Origin: Phytophthora colocasiae | Lineage: Eukaryota > Oomycota > Peronosporomycetes > Peronosporales > Peronosporaceae | DNA: 64,000 nt | Assembly: GCA_018806915.1 (NCBI GenBank) | Contig: JAGKQI010000026.1 | Span: forward strand, 535,497-599,496 | Reading direction: 5' to 3' | Shown: positions 63,174-64,000 of the stretch, in pieces | Layout of the letters: each line of letters opens with the position of its first letter | How positions within the stretch are numbered: position 1 is the first letter of the stretch | The notes under the pieces: model-generated | Told to the model about the DNA's origin: nothing | Seen by the model: the letters and a program-made list of their open reading frames with translations, nothing else | Database searches by the model: none | Position numbers and translations under genes: made by a program

Positions 63174-64000
63174 TCTTCCTCAAGCCGGCAGATTCTTTAA
63201 TGGAAAGAGAATCGGGAGCTCTCTGCGTCGACAGGCTTTCTCGCTGGGGACCGGGACCATCTTTTTGATAGATGGCAGCGTTCATCGTCGATGTTTTCAA
63301 GAGGACAAGCAGAGACTTGACTTGTTACTTACAGGCACGGTCATTTTCCCAAAATGACCTTTGATTGGTGTTTTTGAGAATCGCGAATTCTTGGTGGATT
63401 TTATCCTTTGGACTTGCCCGATAATCTTGGCATTTTTCAATTTGCCGTGTCAACAAGCCAAACTAAATCTGTCGTTATGGTCACTGGAGTCGACTTTCAG
63501 CAGAGCTGGGGGTTTCTTGAGCCTTGGACCCGCGTGCTTAAACGTCAACACCCCAAGGACCTATGCCGTATACAGCTCAGTCCGTTTGACCCAACTCAGC
63601 TGTACATCCCCATAATTCTCCCGAGAGGATCTGAATCTGAAGTTCAAATGACACAAGAAGGCCTGCGGTTGCTGGCTGCAGTGGCACATGTGGACTATGA
63701 CGCGTGGAAATACCTACTGTTAAACCACTGCGGGGTGGAGGTAGGTAAGTTTTGGGACGAAGACGTGGATAATGACATTATTGTCCGTTTCCAGCTGAAA
63801 GTGTATAGCGACGATCGAAGTCTGCAGAACCTCGTCCAAATGTGTGGCGTTCAACAGCATTGTCGCCCCAGTCTGGAATACTCGGCAGCTTTATCCAGAA
63901 TCGCAGCTATGGATAAAAAACGTCAGACAAAGAGATGTGGTGTCGAGATTCGAGTCCCAATTGAAGTGCTATTCATGAAAGAATGCGGTGAAGATAGGAG
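62843..64000 (-). repeat. Right arm of large inverted duplication (runs off window)
   Basis: Inverted partner of 61068-62234. It reaches the last base of the window while still matching, so its full length is unknown. Confidence 0.95.
63477..64000 (+). CDS. Second copy of the unknown protein, cut by window end
   Basis: Plus-strand copy of the gene at 61591-60995, starting at the equivalent ATG. 174 codons lie inside the window and read the same as the left copy in the parts compared. It again lies head to head with a CRN header. Confidence 0.5.
   Translation, partial: MVTGVDFQQSWGFLEPWTRVLKRQHPKDLCRIQLSPFDPTQLYIPIILPRGSESEVQMTQEGLRLLAAVAHVDYDAWKYLLLNHCGVEVGKFWDEDVDNDIIVRFQLKVYSDDRSLQNLVQMCGVQQHCRPSLEYSAALSRIAAMDKKRQTKRCGVEIRVPIEVLFMKECGEDR

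Overview
The window looks like nuclear DNA of a plant-pathogenic oomycete, most likely Phytophthora or a close relative. Evidence: two RXLR effector genes and an RXLR pseudogene, Crinkler (CRN) effector genes, an oomycete-type initiator (GCTCATTYYNCAWTTT-like) in front of several start codons, short introns (56-70 nt) with GTRNGT-like donors and CTAAC-like branch sites, and abundant Gypsy, Copia, LINE and MULE remnants. The species cannot be named from the sequence alone.

Layout. 1-13.6 kb is gene-dense: a small secreted protein, a broken glycosyltransferase, a newly recognised two-exon membrane protein, an AIF/FSP1-like oxidoreductase, a large multi-pass membrane protein, a PX-OTU deubiquitinase, a UBE3D-type E3 ligase, deoxyhypusine hydroxylase, a spliced membrane-tailed ubiquitin-like protein and SmD3. 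13.7-38.9 kb is a transposon graveyard: a degraded element with CAGGTAT repeats, a broken MULE, a LINE split by a 6-kb rearranged Gypsy, an almost intact Copia polyprotein with a lost integrase catalytic residue, a tRNA-like SINE, an RXLR pseudogene, a second Gypsy and a fold-back repeat. 39-46.6 kb is an effector island: a conserved unknown gene, two paralogous RXLR genes made by a roughly 1-kb duplication, a pseudogene between them, and a secreted glycine-rich protein. 47-60.4 kb is housekeeping: MetAP2, a 7-kb intronless CEP290, mitochondrial uS5, a five-exon ARFRP1, a four-exon NEDD8-like gene and two-exon UCHL5. 60.4-64 kb is a CRN locus ending in a nearly perfect inverted duplication that runs off the window.

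How the genes fit together. Housekeeping genes are tightly packed, often divergent or with promoters touching the neighbouring coding sequence, while effectors sit beside repeats. This is the familiar 'two-speed' oomycete layout. Five genes here belong to ubiquitin or ubiquitin-like pathways (OTU protease, UBE3D, membrane-tailed Ubl, NEDD8-like, UCHL5). CEP290 fits an organism with flagellated zoospores.

Several genes (NEDD8-like, ARFRP1, the Ubl gene, the membrane protein at 1858-2587, the first exon of UCHL5) can only be seen by assembling exons by hand. Their splice sites are inferred from motifs plus protein similarity, not from transcripts. All family names rest on reading motifs by eye; no database search was run.
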